A stretch of DNA of 64,000 nt. It comes from Bacillota bacterium. GTDB lineage: Bacteria > Bacillota > Clostridia > Acetivibrionales > DSM-1351. Of the stretch, positions 7,919 through 16,918 are shown piece by piece. The translations under genes and the position numbers were made by a program. The stretch is taken from contig JAEWSZ010000211.1 in the NCBI GenBank assembly GCA_023397905.1, positions 1 to 64,000 on the forward strand, read 5' to 3'. The number at the start of each line of letters is the position of its first letter. Position 1 is the stretch's first letter. Below the pieces are notes generated by a model. The model searched no databases. It was not told the DNA's origin and saw only the letters and a list, made by a program, of their open reading frames with translations.

Positions 7919-9715
7919 TTATTCGCCCGTGCCGGAAGTTTCATCCGGTATCAGCGGCTGTACAACGGTAGCGGTGGTACCGCCCTCTTCATTGTTTTTA
8001 TAAAACAGCCCGTATTTCTCCCCATACAGGAGCTGGATCCTGTCATTGATATTTTTGATTGCAAGTCCCCTGTTTTCAGCCTCAGGATTTTTCATAAGCC
8101 GGTCTATTTCCTCAAGGTCAACGCCGTATCCGTCGTCCGTGACCTCCATCACAAGCTTGTCGGCCGATTTGAATATATTTATCTCTATGGTCCCCACTCC
8201 GCCATTCCTTTCGATTCCATGGTGCAGAGAGTTTTCCACCAGAGGCTGGAGAACAAAATTGATGGTACTGTATTTCATCAGGGTCTCATCCACATTCATG
8301 CTGAACTCGATCCTGCTTTCAAAACGCTGGCTCTGTATATAAATATAATTCCTTATATGCTCCATCTCATCGCTTACTCTGGCTTTTTCCCTTATATTGC
8401 CTATACTTTTCCTGAAAAACATGGACAGGGCCTTTATCATTTCAGATGTGACCGGGGCATTTTCCATTCTGCTTTTCCAGAATATACAGTCCAGCGTATT
8501 ATAGAGAAAATGGGGGTTTATCTGGCTCCGCAGCATTTCGATCTGAACGTCACGCTGTTTGATCTCAAAGGAGTACACCAGTTTTATCAGTTCATCGAGT
8601 TTTCTTACCATCCGGTTGAAGCTCCGGGCGAGGATCCCCACTTCATCATTTGTATCCGCAATTATGTTTACCGAGTAATTTTCCTTTTCTATTTCCTTCA
8701 TTGAGCGGGACATCTCTATTAATGGCTTTAAAACTCTTTTCATATAAAATACGGTAAATAATATATAAATGAATCCAAATAATATGGTCGTTATGAAAAT
8801 GACCCTGCCTATTAAGGCAGTGTCGGTCAAAACACTGCTTACGGGGATTTCATTGATGACATACCAGTTTACATTATCCAGTTTATAGTAATAAAGAAAT
8901 GATTTTTTCCCTTTGCTTCCGATATCCAGATAACGGCTATCCTTATTTTTCTTCATTCTGTTGATCAGGCTGCTGTCAAAAGCCTGTCCCAGCTTTGACC
9001 TTTCGGAAGAAGAAATTATGGTGCCGTTCTGGTCGATTATATAGGTTTTTGAGTCTTCGCTGAATTTATCCGAATATATCTTATACAGTGAATTTTCGGG
9101 AACATTTATCAGAGTCAGGCCCAGATTTTGCAGCAGATTGTTTTTGTCGCGGATATTCCGTATAAAGGTGATATCCTGGCTTTCAGAGTCTATGAAATAG
9201 CCCAGCTGCCCGTTCATCTGCCATTTGCTGCTGCTGAACATATTGCTGATATCCTGGTTTTTGAAATCCTTATAGTACCTGCCCAGATAAAAATTTCCCA
9301 CCTCGATGCCAACTCCGTTGTTGCCTACGATGCCGATGTAGCTGATATTTTTATTGGTATTGATCCAGTTCAGCAAGGATTCCTGTATGGAATTAATCGT
9401 TTTTATGGATTCTATGTCGTCGGTTTTATTTGATTTGAGGATCTCTGTGAGATTTTTATCTATCAGAAGATAAAGGGATAGCCCGTGAACATTGTCCAAT
9501 ACGTAGTTCAGGTTATCTCCGATTTGAGACAATAGATTATAATTGACGGTATTTGCCTTGTTCTTCACTGTTTCGGAAGTTATGTTAAAGGTTATTGCCG
9601 TCACTATGGACAGAGGTATAATAAAACAGCAGATGCAAAAAATTATTATTTTATACCGCAGGCTCAGGAATTTGAATCTTCTTTTTTTAAAAATTTTCTT
9701 AATCATTATTTTCAT
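7919..9715 (-). CDS. YesM-family sensor histidine kinase
   Basis: A 598-residue membrane sensor. A first transmembrane segment at about 20-45 is followed by an extracellular sensor domain (about 45-290, dCache-like by length), a second membrane segment near 300, a HAMP region and a His_kinase domain with the phospho-accepting His near residue 402 in INPHFLYNTLD. The C-terminal ATPase has the N box (FVLQPLVENSLHHGIE) and G1 box (VTDDGYGVD). The start overlaps the regulator gene by 17 bp. Such pairs sense extracellular sugars or the loaded binding protein and activate the adjacent CUT1 transporter, so this one probably controls the mannoside locus. Confidence 0.9.
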   Translation of the reverse strand: MKIMIKKIFKKRRFKFLSLRYKIIIFCICCFIIPLSIVTAITFNITSETVKNKANTVNYNLLSQIGDNLNYVLDNVHGLSLYLLIDKNLTEILKSNKTDDIESIKTINSIQESLLNWINTNKNISYIGIVGNNGVGIEVGNFYLGRYYKDFKNQDISNMFSSSKWQMNGQLGYFIDSESQDITFIRNIRDKNNLLQNLGLTLINVPENSLYKIYSDKFSEDSKTYIIDQNGTIISSSERSKLGQAFDSSLINRMKKNKDSRYLDIGSKGKKSFLYYYKLDNVNWYVINEIPVSSVLTDTALIGRVIFITTILFGFIYILFTVFYMKRVLKPLIEMSRSMKEIEKENYSVNIIADTNDEVGILARSFNRMVRKLDELIKLVYSFEIKQRDVQIEMLRSQINPHFLYNTLDCIFWKSRMENAPVTSEMIKALSMFFRKSIGNIREKARVSDEMEHIRNYIYIQSQRFESRIEFSMNVDETLMKYSTINFVLQPLVENSLHHGIERNGGVGTIEINIFKSADKLVMEVTDDGYGVDLEEIDRLMKNPEAENRGLAIKNINDRIQLLYGEKYGLFYKNNEEGGTTATVVQPLIPDETSGTGE

Positions 9716-10832
9716 ATATATCCACTGTTCCTGATGGAATACTGATCTTATTTTTTCTGTAATCTCGGGGACTTAAACCCGTATATTTTTTGAACACACT
9801 GCTGAAATATTTATAATCGTTATATCCCACTAAATTTGCCACATTTGTAATCTTTATATCATCCGAAATGAGCATGATTTTCGCCTTTTCGATCCTGTAC
9901 TCATTGAGCCATTCTACAAATGGCATCCCTTTTTCCTTCCGGAAAATCTTGCTCAAATACTGGGGACTGATGTATACAACAGAGGCCACATCCTTTAATG
10001 TGATCTCATATTGATAATTATTCTTTACAAATTGCTCTATATCAACGAGCATTTTCTTGAATTTACTGCTTTTTGCAACTTTGATCATATTAATGAATTC
10101 AATGGTTTTCTGTTTTTGCCACATTTTTATTTCGGTGGCGTTATCGATCTGAAAAAGTACATTGTCAAGGATGGAATCCATTTCGGACAGTTCATTCCGA
10201 AGGCCCATTTCGTCCACCGCCAGGCACAGGCTGACAAACTGTTTTATGCATATTTCCTTGTAGTATTCTTCCTTTCCAGACTTATCAAATAACCCATATA
10301 TTTCATCAATAAGATTTTCAACGGCTGTCTCGTTCAATTCCTTAAACTTTTCTATCATTTTTCCTTCCAATTCCTGATATCTGTTAATAAAAGGAATATT
10401 TTGCTTCAAAATGATATAATCAAAGTTCTTTTCAATCCTTATTTTTCTTTCTTCCTCTATTTTCCTTGAAACCTTAAGGACCATATCTATCAGTTCTTTT
10501 TCATCCAGAGGTTTTATGAGATACTCCTCAACCCCAAGGGATATGGCCTGCTTCGCGTATTCAAAGTCCTGATACCCGCTTATAATGATAAATTTAATAA
10601 ACGGCAGCTCCGCCTTGACTTTCCGTATCAGCTCCAGACCATCCATTATAGGCATTCTGATGTCTGTAATTATTATATTCGGCATCAATTCCTGGGCTTT
10701 CAAATAGGCTTCCATCCCATTCTCAGCTTCCCCTACGATCTCAATATTGAATTTCTGCCAGTTAATTACATTTACAACACCATACCTTGATACAGATTCA
10801 TCATCAACTATCATTATCTTTATATTTTTCAT
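9699..10832 (-). CDS. YesN-family response regulator (REC + AraC HTH)
   Basis: A receiver domain (about 1-120) with the acidic pocket VDDE and phospho-acceptor Asp57 in IIITDIRMP is followed by a helical linker and a C-terminal AraC/XylS double HTH (about 275-375; LKDVASVVYISPQYLSKIFRKEKG, then GYNDYKYFSSVFKKYTGLSP split over the second helix). I start it at the ATG giving MKNIKIMIVDDE (377 residues), which has GGGGTGGG about 8 nt upstream; an in-frame GTG lies 12 nt earlier. It is the first gene of its pair and overlaps the kinase. Confidence 0.88.
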   Translation of the reverse strand: MKNIKIMIVDDESVSRYGVVNVINWQKFNIEIVGEAENGMEAYLKAQELMPNIIITDIRMPIMDGLELIRKVKAELPFIKFIIISGYQDFEYAKQAISLGVEEYLIKPLDEKELIDMVLKVSRKIEEERKIRIEKNFDYIILKQNIPFINRYQELEGKMIEKFKELNETAVENLIDEIYGLFDKSGKEEYYKEICIKQFVSLCLAVDEMGLRNELSEMDSILDNVLFQIDNATEIKMWQKQKTIEFINMIKVAKSSKFKKMLVDIEQFVKNNYQYEITLKDVASVVYISPQYLSKIFRKEKGMPFVEWLNEYRIEKAKIMLISDDIKITNVANLVGYNDYKYFSSVFKKYTGLSPRDYRKNKISIPSGTVDIYENND

Positions 10833-10922
10833 TTGCGAACCCACCCCATACGTTAAATTTACTAATATCTGGGCCCAAAACTAAATCTATAAACAAGTTG
10901 AATGCAAATTCAGGCATGCATA

Positions 10923-10951
10923 ATTATATATTATGTTAACATATGATGCAA
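10923..10951 (-). promoter_or_regulatory. Candidate promoter of the yesN-yesM pair
   Basis: Read on the minus strand, TTGCAT (10951-10946), a 17-bp spacer and TATAAT (10928-10923) lie about 90 bp upstream of the regulator start. The rest of the 10833-11136 gap is A/T-rich and holds no gene that I can support. Confidence 0.45.
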
Positions 10952-11136
10952 ATTCTCAATTACCTTCATTAAATAATAATATCGCCGTTTATACAATCTG
11001 AAAATACCGCTTTTCCGAATAGTGTAAAATTTAGAACAGGTTAATCACATATATTTTAGTTTAAAAAAATATATAAAATAAAAATACCACTTTTTTATCA
11101 TATATATTCATTTTTTTAACTCTTTAAAGAAAATAT

Positions 11137-11165
11137 CCCCCGATACAATCGTCATGTATCCGAGG
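11137..11165 (-). terminator. Terminator-like hairpin at the end of nikO
   Basis: Minus-strand stem CCTCGGATAC / GTATCGGGGG with one mismatch and a 9-nt loop, followed by ATATTTTCTTT. It begins inside the last codons of the ATPase gene. It probably ends the nickel transporter operon. Confidence 0.5.
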
Positions 11166-11955
11166 GATGAGAAAAGTTATGGATATGAAAATGCCTGTGG
11201 TCCTTGCCGTCATGGCTGTGGTAGTACTCGTCCACCAGATTGACCTTTTTTAACAGCTCGATGTCCTCCAGCAGCTTTTCAGTGGGCATATCGGCCGCTT
11301 TTACATGATCTTCGTCGAACAGTACGGCCCTTGACGATATCTCCTGCACCAGCTCCAGATTGTGCGTGGATGTGATCAGCGTCTTGCCGGCTTTATTCAA
11401 TTTGACCAGAAACTCCACCAGCCACCGCTGTGTCCTGGGGTCAAGCCCGTTCATTGGCTCGTCCAGCACAAGCACTTCGGGGTTCAAAGCCAGTACGCAG
11501 GCAACAGCTACCTTGCGCTTCTCCCCTCCGCTCAAATGGTATGGGGGCCTGTTTTTGAAATTATGAATGCCCAGCAGTTCCAGACAGTCATTTACCCTTT
11601 TGTCCACTTCGGCTTCGTCCAGGCCCATCTGCCTTGGGCCGAATGCGATCTCGTCATAGACGTCGGCACAAAAAAGCTGCGTGTCCGAATTCTGGAATAC
11701 AAAACCTATTTTCTGATGAAATGCTTTTGAAAATTTGGCATCCTGGAGTTTTTTGCGGGTTATTTCCTCTCCGTTGAATTTATAGCTGCCGCTGTCCGGA
11801 GATATGATGCCGTTTATGAGCTTCAGGATGGTGGACTTGCCGCTGCCATTGGGCCCCATCAGGGCCACGGCCTCGCCCTTTGATATATTCAGGTTTATGT
11901 CCTTTAGGGCGGGTATCCCGGAATATGAATATGTCACATTGGATATTTCAATCAT
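11152..11955 (-). CDS. nikO: Nickel/cobalt ECF transporter ATPase
   Basis: A 267-residue ABC ATPase of the energy-coupling-factor type. Walker A is GPNGSGKST (34-42), the signature is LSGGEKRK, and Walker B is VLVLDEPMNGLD with a switch His in STHNLE. The C-terminus is unusually rich in histidine (YYHSHDGKDHRHFHIH), which suits a metal system and may bind Ni or Co in the cytoplasm. It is the last gene of nikMN-nikQ-nikO, 130 bp after nikQ. The family is also called CbiO; the nickel name rests on the NikM-type substrate component upstream. Confidence 0.85.
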   Translation of the reverse strand: MIEISNVTYSYSGIPALKDINLNISKGEAVALMGPNGSGKSTILKLINGIISPDSGSYKFNGEEITRKKLQDAKFSKAFHQKIGFVFQNSDTQLFCADVYDEIAFGPRQMGLDEAEVDKRVNDCLELLGIHNFKNRPPYHLSGGEKRKVAVACVLALNPEVLVLDEPMNGLDPRTQRWLVEFLVKLNKAGKTLITSTHNLELVQEISSRAVLFDEDHVKAADMPTEKLLEDIELLKKVNLVDEYYHSHDGKDHRHFHIHNFSHPSDT

Positions 11956-12085
11956 GTTTTTATTTAACCTTTCAAAAATCGTTCTCAGCCTTATTTAAAC
12001 CGGATAAGAGGCTGAGGGGCGCTGCACGTTATATTAATTATAAATTACTGATTATTATTTATATATATTTTATATCATATCCGCC

Positions 12086-12907
12086 CTATCTCAGCCTGAA
12101 AAACAGAAAGACAACTCCGGCATTCAATAAAATATAAATGATATCCGCAAACCCTATCCTGAATTTTTTACTGATCTTATATTCTCCCGTAAAACCCCTG
12201 CATTCCATGGCATTGTACATGTCCTCCGCCATTTCCCTGGACTTTATGAACATGGTGCCCGCAATGCCCGAAAGAGAACCGTATTTCCCCTTGTTTCTCC
12301 CCACTGATCTCAGTTTCAGGGAATAGAGCATATTGAGTGTAAATTCTCCCAGCAGCAAAATGTACTTTATGGTTATATCCAGGACCAGAATAAAAATATC
12401 AGGTATGAAAAAAACCTTAATAGCGCTTGTAATATTACTCCACCTGGTGGAATGGGACAATATATTCACGGCCATGACCGTGGCAAAAACCTTGGGAGTG
12501 ATCATTATGATACTGTAATAATTCCCCCAGAACGCCGCCGGCAGGAGGATTATAAATGTAAACACCGCAATCACAAAGCTGGACCTTATGATTTTGAATA
12601 TATCCTCTCCCTGCAGCAAACTCAGTATCAGCAAAAGATATACAATTGCAACTGTTACAAATGCTAAATTACCGGAAAGGGATATGAGCAATACGAGCAC
12701 AAAGGTAAGCGCAACCTTTAAAACCGCGCTTACATTAAAGGGCTCCCTTTTATATCCGCCCTGGCTCCTTATCTTTGAAATAAGGCTCAACAAAGACAGG
12801 ATACTTTTATTGATAAAAGTATCCTTATCCGTCCGAGGTATGTAGTTGCTTTGGGCCAGTAGCCACTCAGGCATGTCCGCGCCCGTCGTGCCGTGTCTGT
12901 TATCCAT
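12086..12907 (-). CDS. nikQ: Nickel/cobalt ECF transporter T component
   Basis: A 273-residue CbiQ/NikQ-family transmembrane coupling protein. The N-terminal PEWLL motif, about five hydrophobic segments and the ARS/SRE-type coupling loops (KLRSVGRNKG and FIKSREMAEDMYNAMECRGF) are typical. The loops transmit ATP hydrolysis from NikO to the metal-binding NikMN. It starts 27 bp downstream of nikMN with a GGGGGA ribosome binding site 4 nt before ATG. Confidence 0.85.
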   Translation of the reverse strand: MDNRHGTTGADMPEWLLAQSNYIPRTDKDTFINKSILSLLSLISKIRSQGGYKREPFNVSAVLKVALTFVLVLLISLSGNLAFVTVAIVYLLLILSLLQGEDIFKIIRSSFVIAVFTFIILLPAAFWGNYYSIIMITPKVFATVMAVNILSHSTRWSNITSAIKVFFIPDIFILVLDITIKYILLLGEFTLNMLYSLKLRSVGRNKGKYGSLSGIAGTMFIKSREMAEDMYNAMECRGFTGEYKISKKFRIGFADIIYILLNAGVVFLFFRLR

Positions 12908-12934
12908 TCGGTCCCCCGGTTTTATTTCTGAACA

Positions 12935-13915
12935 TTATTTTTTCTTAATACTACCTATAATTTTAAACAAAATCACCATAATTGCAACACCCGCTATTGC
13001 AGACAATATATATCCCGCCACTTCAGGCAGTCCGTTCACAGCATAATCCGGCATGATCGCCTCAAAACTGAAACCGTTTTTCATCCCTTCCGGAACAAAG
13101 CCCAGCGCATTTCCGTTTGATACTACATCCTTTATTTCATCTGCTCCCCATTCGCCCCAGGCTGTTCCCGTTGCAAGCAGTCCCAGCGGCGTCAGGCAGA
13201 TCAGTGCTATGATAAACCCGTAAATCGCCTTGGTCTTCTGTTTGGCTCCTTCATATATGGTTCCCGGAGAAACTCTTTTTATAAATGCAAAGATCACCAC
13301 CGTAAACAAGGCCTCAATCACACCTGCAACCAGGAGATGGGGTATTGTCATGGCCGGTATTGACACCGCCAGGGAATACGGGCTGTACAAGGGCTGCCCT
13401 GCGGCATTTTTAAACAGCAGCGGCTGGAGTCCGAACTCTATTGCCGCAAACAAGGCCGCTATATTTATACCAAAATACGAACCAAGCACTATTCCCACGT
13501 ACTCGCCCTTTTCAGACTTCACCCTGTCCTTGATGAATTTATAAATAAAATAGCCCAGGAAAGGAAGAATGAAAGCCATATTAAAAGCATTTGCGCCAAA
13601 GGCCAGAATACCTCCGTCCCCGAACAGCAAAGCCTGGATCAGCAAGGCCACCGACACCGAGATACAGGCTGCATAAGGTCCCAGGAGAATGGCAATCAGG
13701 GTCCCTCCCACCGCATGTCCTGTGGTCCCGCCTGGAAGCGGCACATTGAACATCATCATAAGAAATGAAAATGCCGCTCCTATACCCAACAGTGGTATTT
13801 TCTCCTTTGGCACCTCTTCCTTTACTTTTTTCACTGCTACCGCCCATACGGGAACCATAGCCGCCCCCATTACAGCGCATGTGGCCGGACTCAGGTAATT
13901 ATCAGGAATATGCAT
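12935..13915 (-). CDS. nikMN: Nickel/cobalt ECF transporter, fused NikM-NikN
   Basis: A 326-residue membrane protein. The N-terminus MHIPDNYLSP is the metal-coordinating start (Met1 amine, His2) in the form typical of NikM; CbiM proteins usually begin MHIMEG. Further metal-site residues lie in GTTGHAVGG. After seven or so membrane segments, the last 80 residues (PDYAVNGL, then a single membrane helix) resemble NikN fused to the C-terminus, so no separate small subunit is needed. It is the first gene of the operon and follows a leader with promoter and intrinsic terminator. Nickel is more likely than cobalt, but both are possible. Confidence 0.85.
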   Translation of the reverse strand: MHIPDNYLSPATCAVMGAAMVPVWAVAVKKVKEEVPKEKIPLLGIGAAFSFLMMMFNVPLPGGTTGHAVGGTLIAILLGPYAACISVSVALLIQALLFGDGGILAFGANAFNMAFILPFLGYFIYKFIKDRVKSEKGEYVGIVLGSYFGINIAALFAAIEFGLQPLLFKNAAGQPLYSPYSLAVSIPAMTIPHLLVAGVIEALFTVVIFAFIKRVSPGTIYEGAKQKTKAIYGFIIALICLTPLGLLATGTAWGEWGADEIKDVVSNGNALGFVPEGMKNGFSFEAIMPDYAVNGLPEVAGYILSAIAGVAIMVILFKIIGSIKKK

Positions 13916-13959
13916 TCAAACCACCCTTTCAATGATAAATAATTTTTTAACAAAACAAA

Positions 13960-14000
13960 AACCCAAAAAAGATCTGATGGTACAGCGTCTTTTTTGGGTT
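13960..14000 (-). terminator. Attenuator-like terminator in the nik leader
   Basis: Minus-strand stem AACCCAAAAAAGA / TCTTTTTTGGGTT with a 15-nt loop, followed by TTTG and T-rich sequence, about 45 nt before nikMN. It lies between the promoter and the first gene, so it must be read through for expression. The loop contains GCTGT, complementary to ACAGC in the upstream hairpin, which gives a possible switch between two structures. Confidence 0.6.
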
Positions 14001-14041
14001 CATCCCAATGTTGAAAATCTTAAATTCTCAATTAATCACAC

Positions 14042-14060
14042 AACAGCCTTCATGGCTGTT
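14042..14060 (-). ncRNA. 5' hairpin of the nik leader
   Basis: AACAGCC, loop ATGAA, GGCTGTT on the minus strand, about 15 nt after the predicted transcription start. The CC-ATGAA-GG apex also occurs in the leaders at 24909 and 36049. Together with the downstream terminator it suggests a regulatory leader, possibly metal-responsive. It does not match the NiCo riboswitch sequence as I remember it. Confidence 0.4.
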
Positions 14061-14072
14061 TTTCCTTTGAAC

Positions 14073-14102
14073 AATATATCACAATTTTCAGTTGCAAGTC
14101 AA
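14073..14102 (-). promoter_or_regulatory. Promoter of the nik operon
   Basis: Minus-strand TTGACT (14102-14097), an 18-bp spacer and TATATT (14078-14073). Transcription would begin near 14065 and give a leader of about 150 nt before nikMN. Confidence 0.65.
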
Positions 14103-14185
14103 CCACATATATTATGAGTTTTTCGGGTTTTCAATATTATATTCAGTACCTGAGTAAATCTGAAGAATTTTCAAATATTATTTTT

Positions 14186-15433
14186 TCAGTTTTGATTCAT
14201 TTTTACTATAGTTTCATATACGGTTTTAACTGCTTTTGCAAAATAATTGATATCCGTCCATTCTTCTGGGCAGTGGCTTCTTCCGTTAAGACTGGGAACA
14301 AATAACATAGCCGTATTTACTTTCTCCGCGAAAATCATAGCGTCATGAGCCGCACCGCTGGTCATGATTCTATAAGAGTAACGATTATTCTTGCAGCCCT
14401 CTTCGAGAAAATCTATTAATTGCTTGGAAAGATTGACAGGCTGTGTTCTTAATTTTACTTCAACATCATAACTTGCTCCCACCGCCCTCGTCAGATTATC
14501 CAATAAATCCTGTATTTGATTCATAATAGAAGAAATGGATTCATCCTGTTTTGAGCGGATATCAATTGTAAATTCGACATTTCCGGCAATTACATTCATT
14601 GCATTGGGATATGCCCGAATGAATCCGCATGTAGCTACCGAACCATTATTTTCTGCCTCGGCAAATTTCCTGATCTTTGAAATAACATTACCTGCTATGT
14701 CCATTGCATCAATTCTAAGAGGTATAGGTGTTGTCCCTGCATGATCAGCTCTTCCATTTATGGTGACCATGCATCTGAGCAATCCTACAATGCAGTCTAC
14801 AATACCCAATTCACACTTTTCTTCATTCAAAACAGGCCCCTGTTCTATATGGATTTCTATAAAAGCCTTTAGACTATTTTTTTCTAATTTTAAAGAGCTA
14901 ATTTTTTGGGGGTCGGACTTCCAATCATACATCCACTGCTCTATGCTCTTGCCATTTTCATCCGTAAGACGCCGGATATAATCCTGATCGACCTCCCCCA
15001 TAAGTGCTTTACTTCCCAGGCATCCCGAACCGAACATCATTCCTTCCTCATCGTTAAAAGCTGCAACCTCAAGAGGATACTTCAACTTCACATTGTTTTT
15101 CTGCAGAAGATCAGCAATCTCAATTGCAGTCACAACACCTGCAATGCCATCAAACTGCCCGCCGTTTTTTACTGTATCATAGTGAGAACCCAGCATAATG
15201 GCAGGTGCATTCTTTTCACAGCCCTCAATTCTTCCCCGTACATTTCCAACCAAATCAATGTAGGCTTTCATTCCGACACTTTCCATTTGGCCTTTCAGGT
15301 ACTCTGTAGTTTCTCTGGCTTCTTTAGAAAAAGGCAGCCGGGTCACCCCGTTTCCAGGGGTCGAAGTATAGGACTTTAAATGATCAAGCCTTTCTTTTAT
15401 ATGTTTTTCGCATTCTTTCAGCAAAACAGGCAT
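14186..15433 (-). CDS. M20-family allantoate/N-carbamoyl-amino-acid hydrolase
   Basis: A 415-residue zinc amidohydrolase of the AllC/HyuC group. Metal-site motifs are GSHYDTVKNGGQFDG, FNDEEGMMFGSGCLGS and HIEQGPVL, and the C-terminal GAAHDAMIFA carries the last ligand. Relatives open N-carbamoyl amino acids or allantoate to release ammonia and CO2. The frame is open to 15484, but the ATG at 15433 has a GAGGAG site 9 nt upstream and removes an overlap with the preceding gene. It directly follows a cyclic amidohydrolase, the usual two-step ring-opening and decarbamoylation pair. Specificity (allantoin, hydantoin or dihydropyrimidine) cannot be read from sequence alone. Confidence 0.82.
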   Translation of the reverse strand: MPVLLKECEKHIKERLDHLKSYTSTPGNGVTRLPFSKEARETTEYLKGQMESVGMKAYIDLVGNVRGRIEGCEKNAPAIMLGSHYDTVKNGGQFDGIAGVVTAIEIADLLQKNNVKLKYPLEVAAFNDEEGMMFGSGCLGSKALMGEVDQDYIRRLTDENGKSIEQWMYDWKSDPQKISSLKLEKNSLKAFIEIHIEQGPVLNEEKCELGIVDCIVGLLRCMVTINGRADHAGTTPIPLRIDAMDIAGNVISKIRKFAEAENNGSVATCGFIRAYPNAMNVIAGNVEFTIDIRSKQDESISSIMNQIQDLLDNLTRAVGASYDVEVKLRTQPVNLSKQLIDFLEEGCKNNRYSYRIMTSGAAHDAMIFAEKVNTAMLFVPSLNGRSHCPEEWTDINYFAKAVKTVYETIVKMNQN

Positions 15434-15446
15434 ATTCTGATTCTCC

Positions 15447-16817
15447 TCATTCTGCAAGTTTTTTTCTTGGAATATATTCTCCATATCCGCTATGTCCGAC
15501 TATTTCACCATTTTTGTAAACAACCCGGCCCCTGACTATGGTTACTACCGGCCATCCCTTTAAAGTCATTCCAAGATAAGGTGACCATTTACATTTGGAT
15601 TTGATATCCTTTTCCTGGTATGTCCTTACTAAATTCATATCCACAATAGTGAAATCTGCGTCTGTTCCTACTTGTATACTCCCCTTTTGAGAATTAATTC
15701 CGTATATTTTTGCAGGATTAAAACTTGTCATACGAGCCACCTGATTCAGGGTCAGCTTACCTTCATTCACACCGTTTAAAAAAACAGCCATACTGGTTTC
15801 TAAACCCGGAATACCGTTGGGTGCTTTCCAGATATCCTTTTCCCCAGGTATTTTTTCTTCTTTTGTATATGGAGAGTGGTCGCTGCCAATTGTATCGACA
15901 TAGCCTTTTCCAATAAGTTCCCACATTTTTTCCTGGTTTTCTTTATCGTGCATAACAGGAGAAAACTTAAGATACGGTCCTTTTTCCTCCATATCCTCCT
16001 GCGTAAATGCAAATAAATGCGGCGCAGATTCTGCATATACCTCCACACCTCTTTCCTTTGCATAATGGATTAATTCCAGGCCTTTTGCGGTACTAACATG
16101 CAAAAAGACCGCCTTTGCTCCGGTTATTTCAATAAGATACAGTGCTCTTTGAATAGCTTCAATTTCCGCTTCCGCAGGATGAGTCAGATTATATGCCAAA
16201 GCATCTTTTCTGCCTTCATTTTTCATATGGCTTTCCATTACTTTAAGCAAGCCGTCGTTCTCCGCATGAATAAGTGCAAGCCCGTCCACCTGCGCAAGCT
16301 TTTCCAGCACCTTGTACATGCTTTCATCTGTAACAAAAGGAAATTCTGCAACGGAAAAGCACATGAACATTTTAATTGCGGTTGCGCCCGTATTATTCCA
16401 CAAATCCGGAATCAAATCAATATTTTCCGCTGTGGCGCCTCCATGAATACAGTAATCAACATACGCTTTTCCTTCATATACTTTCTGTGTGAAAGCATAG
16501 TTTTCCGGAGTAGTGGCAGGTGGTAAATTAAGAGGATGGGAAAATGCAACCGTAATACCACCAGCAGCCGCGGAAGCTGTACCGTGTTCAAAATCTTCTC
16601 TTTCCGTAAAACCCGGATCCTGAAAATGAATATGAGCGTCGATTGCTCCGGGCAATATACAAAGCCCCTGCAAATCAATAATTTCTTTTGCAGGAATCAT
16701 TAGATCGCTGTCACAAATCATAACAGTTTTGCCTTCCCTGATACCTATTGTTCCCTTATACGTTTCTTCCGGGGTTACAATCGTTCCATTGACTAAAAGC
16801 GTGTCTAACATCTTCAT
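15447..16817 (-). CDS. Allantoinase/hydantoinase-like cyclic amidohydrolase
   Basis: A 456-residue TIM-barrel metal-dependent amidohydrolase. It has the HxH pair in DAHIHFQDPGFTERE, the carboxylated lysine region AIKMFM, and the His/Asp ligands in HAEND, FLHVSTAKG and GSDHSPYTKEEK. The HVST and DHSPYT motifs are closer to allantoinase and dihydroorotase than to D-hydantoinase. Of three close ATGs, the one at 16817 (MKMLDTLL) has AAGGAGG at 8 nt. It opens a cyclic ureide for the M20 hydrolase 13 bp downstream and follows the substrate-binding lipoprotein of the regulon. Confidence 0.82.
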   Translation of the reverse strand: MKMLDTLLVNGTIVTPEETYKGTIGIREGKTVMICDSDLMIPAKEIIDLQGLCILPGAIDAHIHFQDPGFTEREDFEHGTASAAAGGITVAFSHPLNLPPATTPENYAFTQKVYEGKAYVDYCIHGGATAENIDLIPDLWNNTGATAIKMFMCFSVAEFPFVTDESMYKVLEKLAQVDGLALIHAENDGLLKVMESHMKNEGRKDALAYNLTHPAEAEIEAIQRALYLIEITGAKAVFLHVSTAKGLELIHYAKERGVEVYAESAPHLFAFTQEDMEEKGPYLKFSPVMHDKENQEKMWELIGKGYVDTIGSDHSPYTKEEKIPGEKDIWKAPNGIPGLETSMAVFLNGVNEGKLTLNQVARMTSFNPAKIYGINSQKGSIQVGTDADFTIVDMNLVRTYQEKDIKSKCKWSPYLGMTLKGWPVVTIVRGRVVYKNGEIVGHSGYGEYIPRKKLAE

Positions 16818-16855
16818 TTCCATATCCTCCTTATAAAAAAGATTCCCCTGCAAAG

Positions 16856-16897
16856 GTAATAATTTTTCCGGGGAGTACTTCCCCGGAAAATTATTAC
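16856..16897 (-). other. Intercistronic hairpin after the binding-protein gene
   Basis: A long stem of about 18 bp (GTAATAATTTTTCCGGGGA against TCCCCGGAAAATTATTAC, one bulged T, 4-nt loop) between the stop of the binding-protein gene and the amidohydrolase. There is no U-tract, so it probably stabilises the upstream message or dampens read-through. Confidence 0.6.
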
Positions 16898-16918
16898 TTC
16901 TTTCATTTCCTTATTTCC

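Noticed and set aside
11152..13915. Cobalt-specific CbiMNQO naming
   Set aside because: The MHIPDNYLSP start and fused N component fit NikMN better than CbiM, and no separate cbiN or cobalamin synthesis genes are nearby.
13960..14060. NiCo (czcD-type) riboswitch for the nik leader
   Set aside because: The conserved four-way-junction sequences of that class, as I remember them, are not visible; only a simple hairpin and a terminator are.
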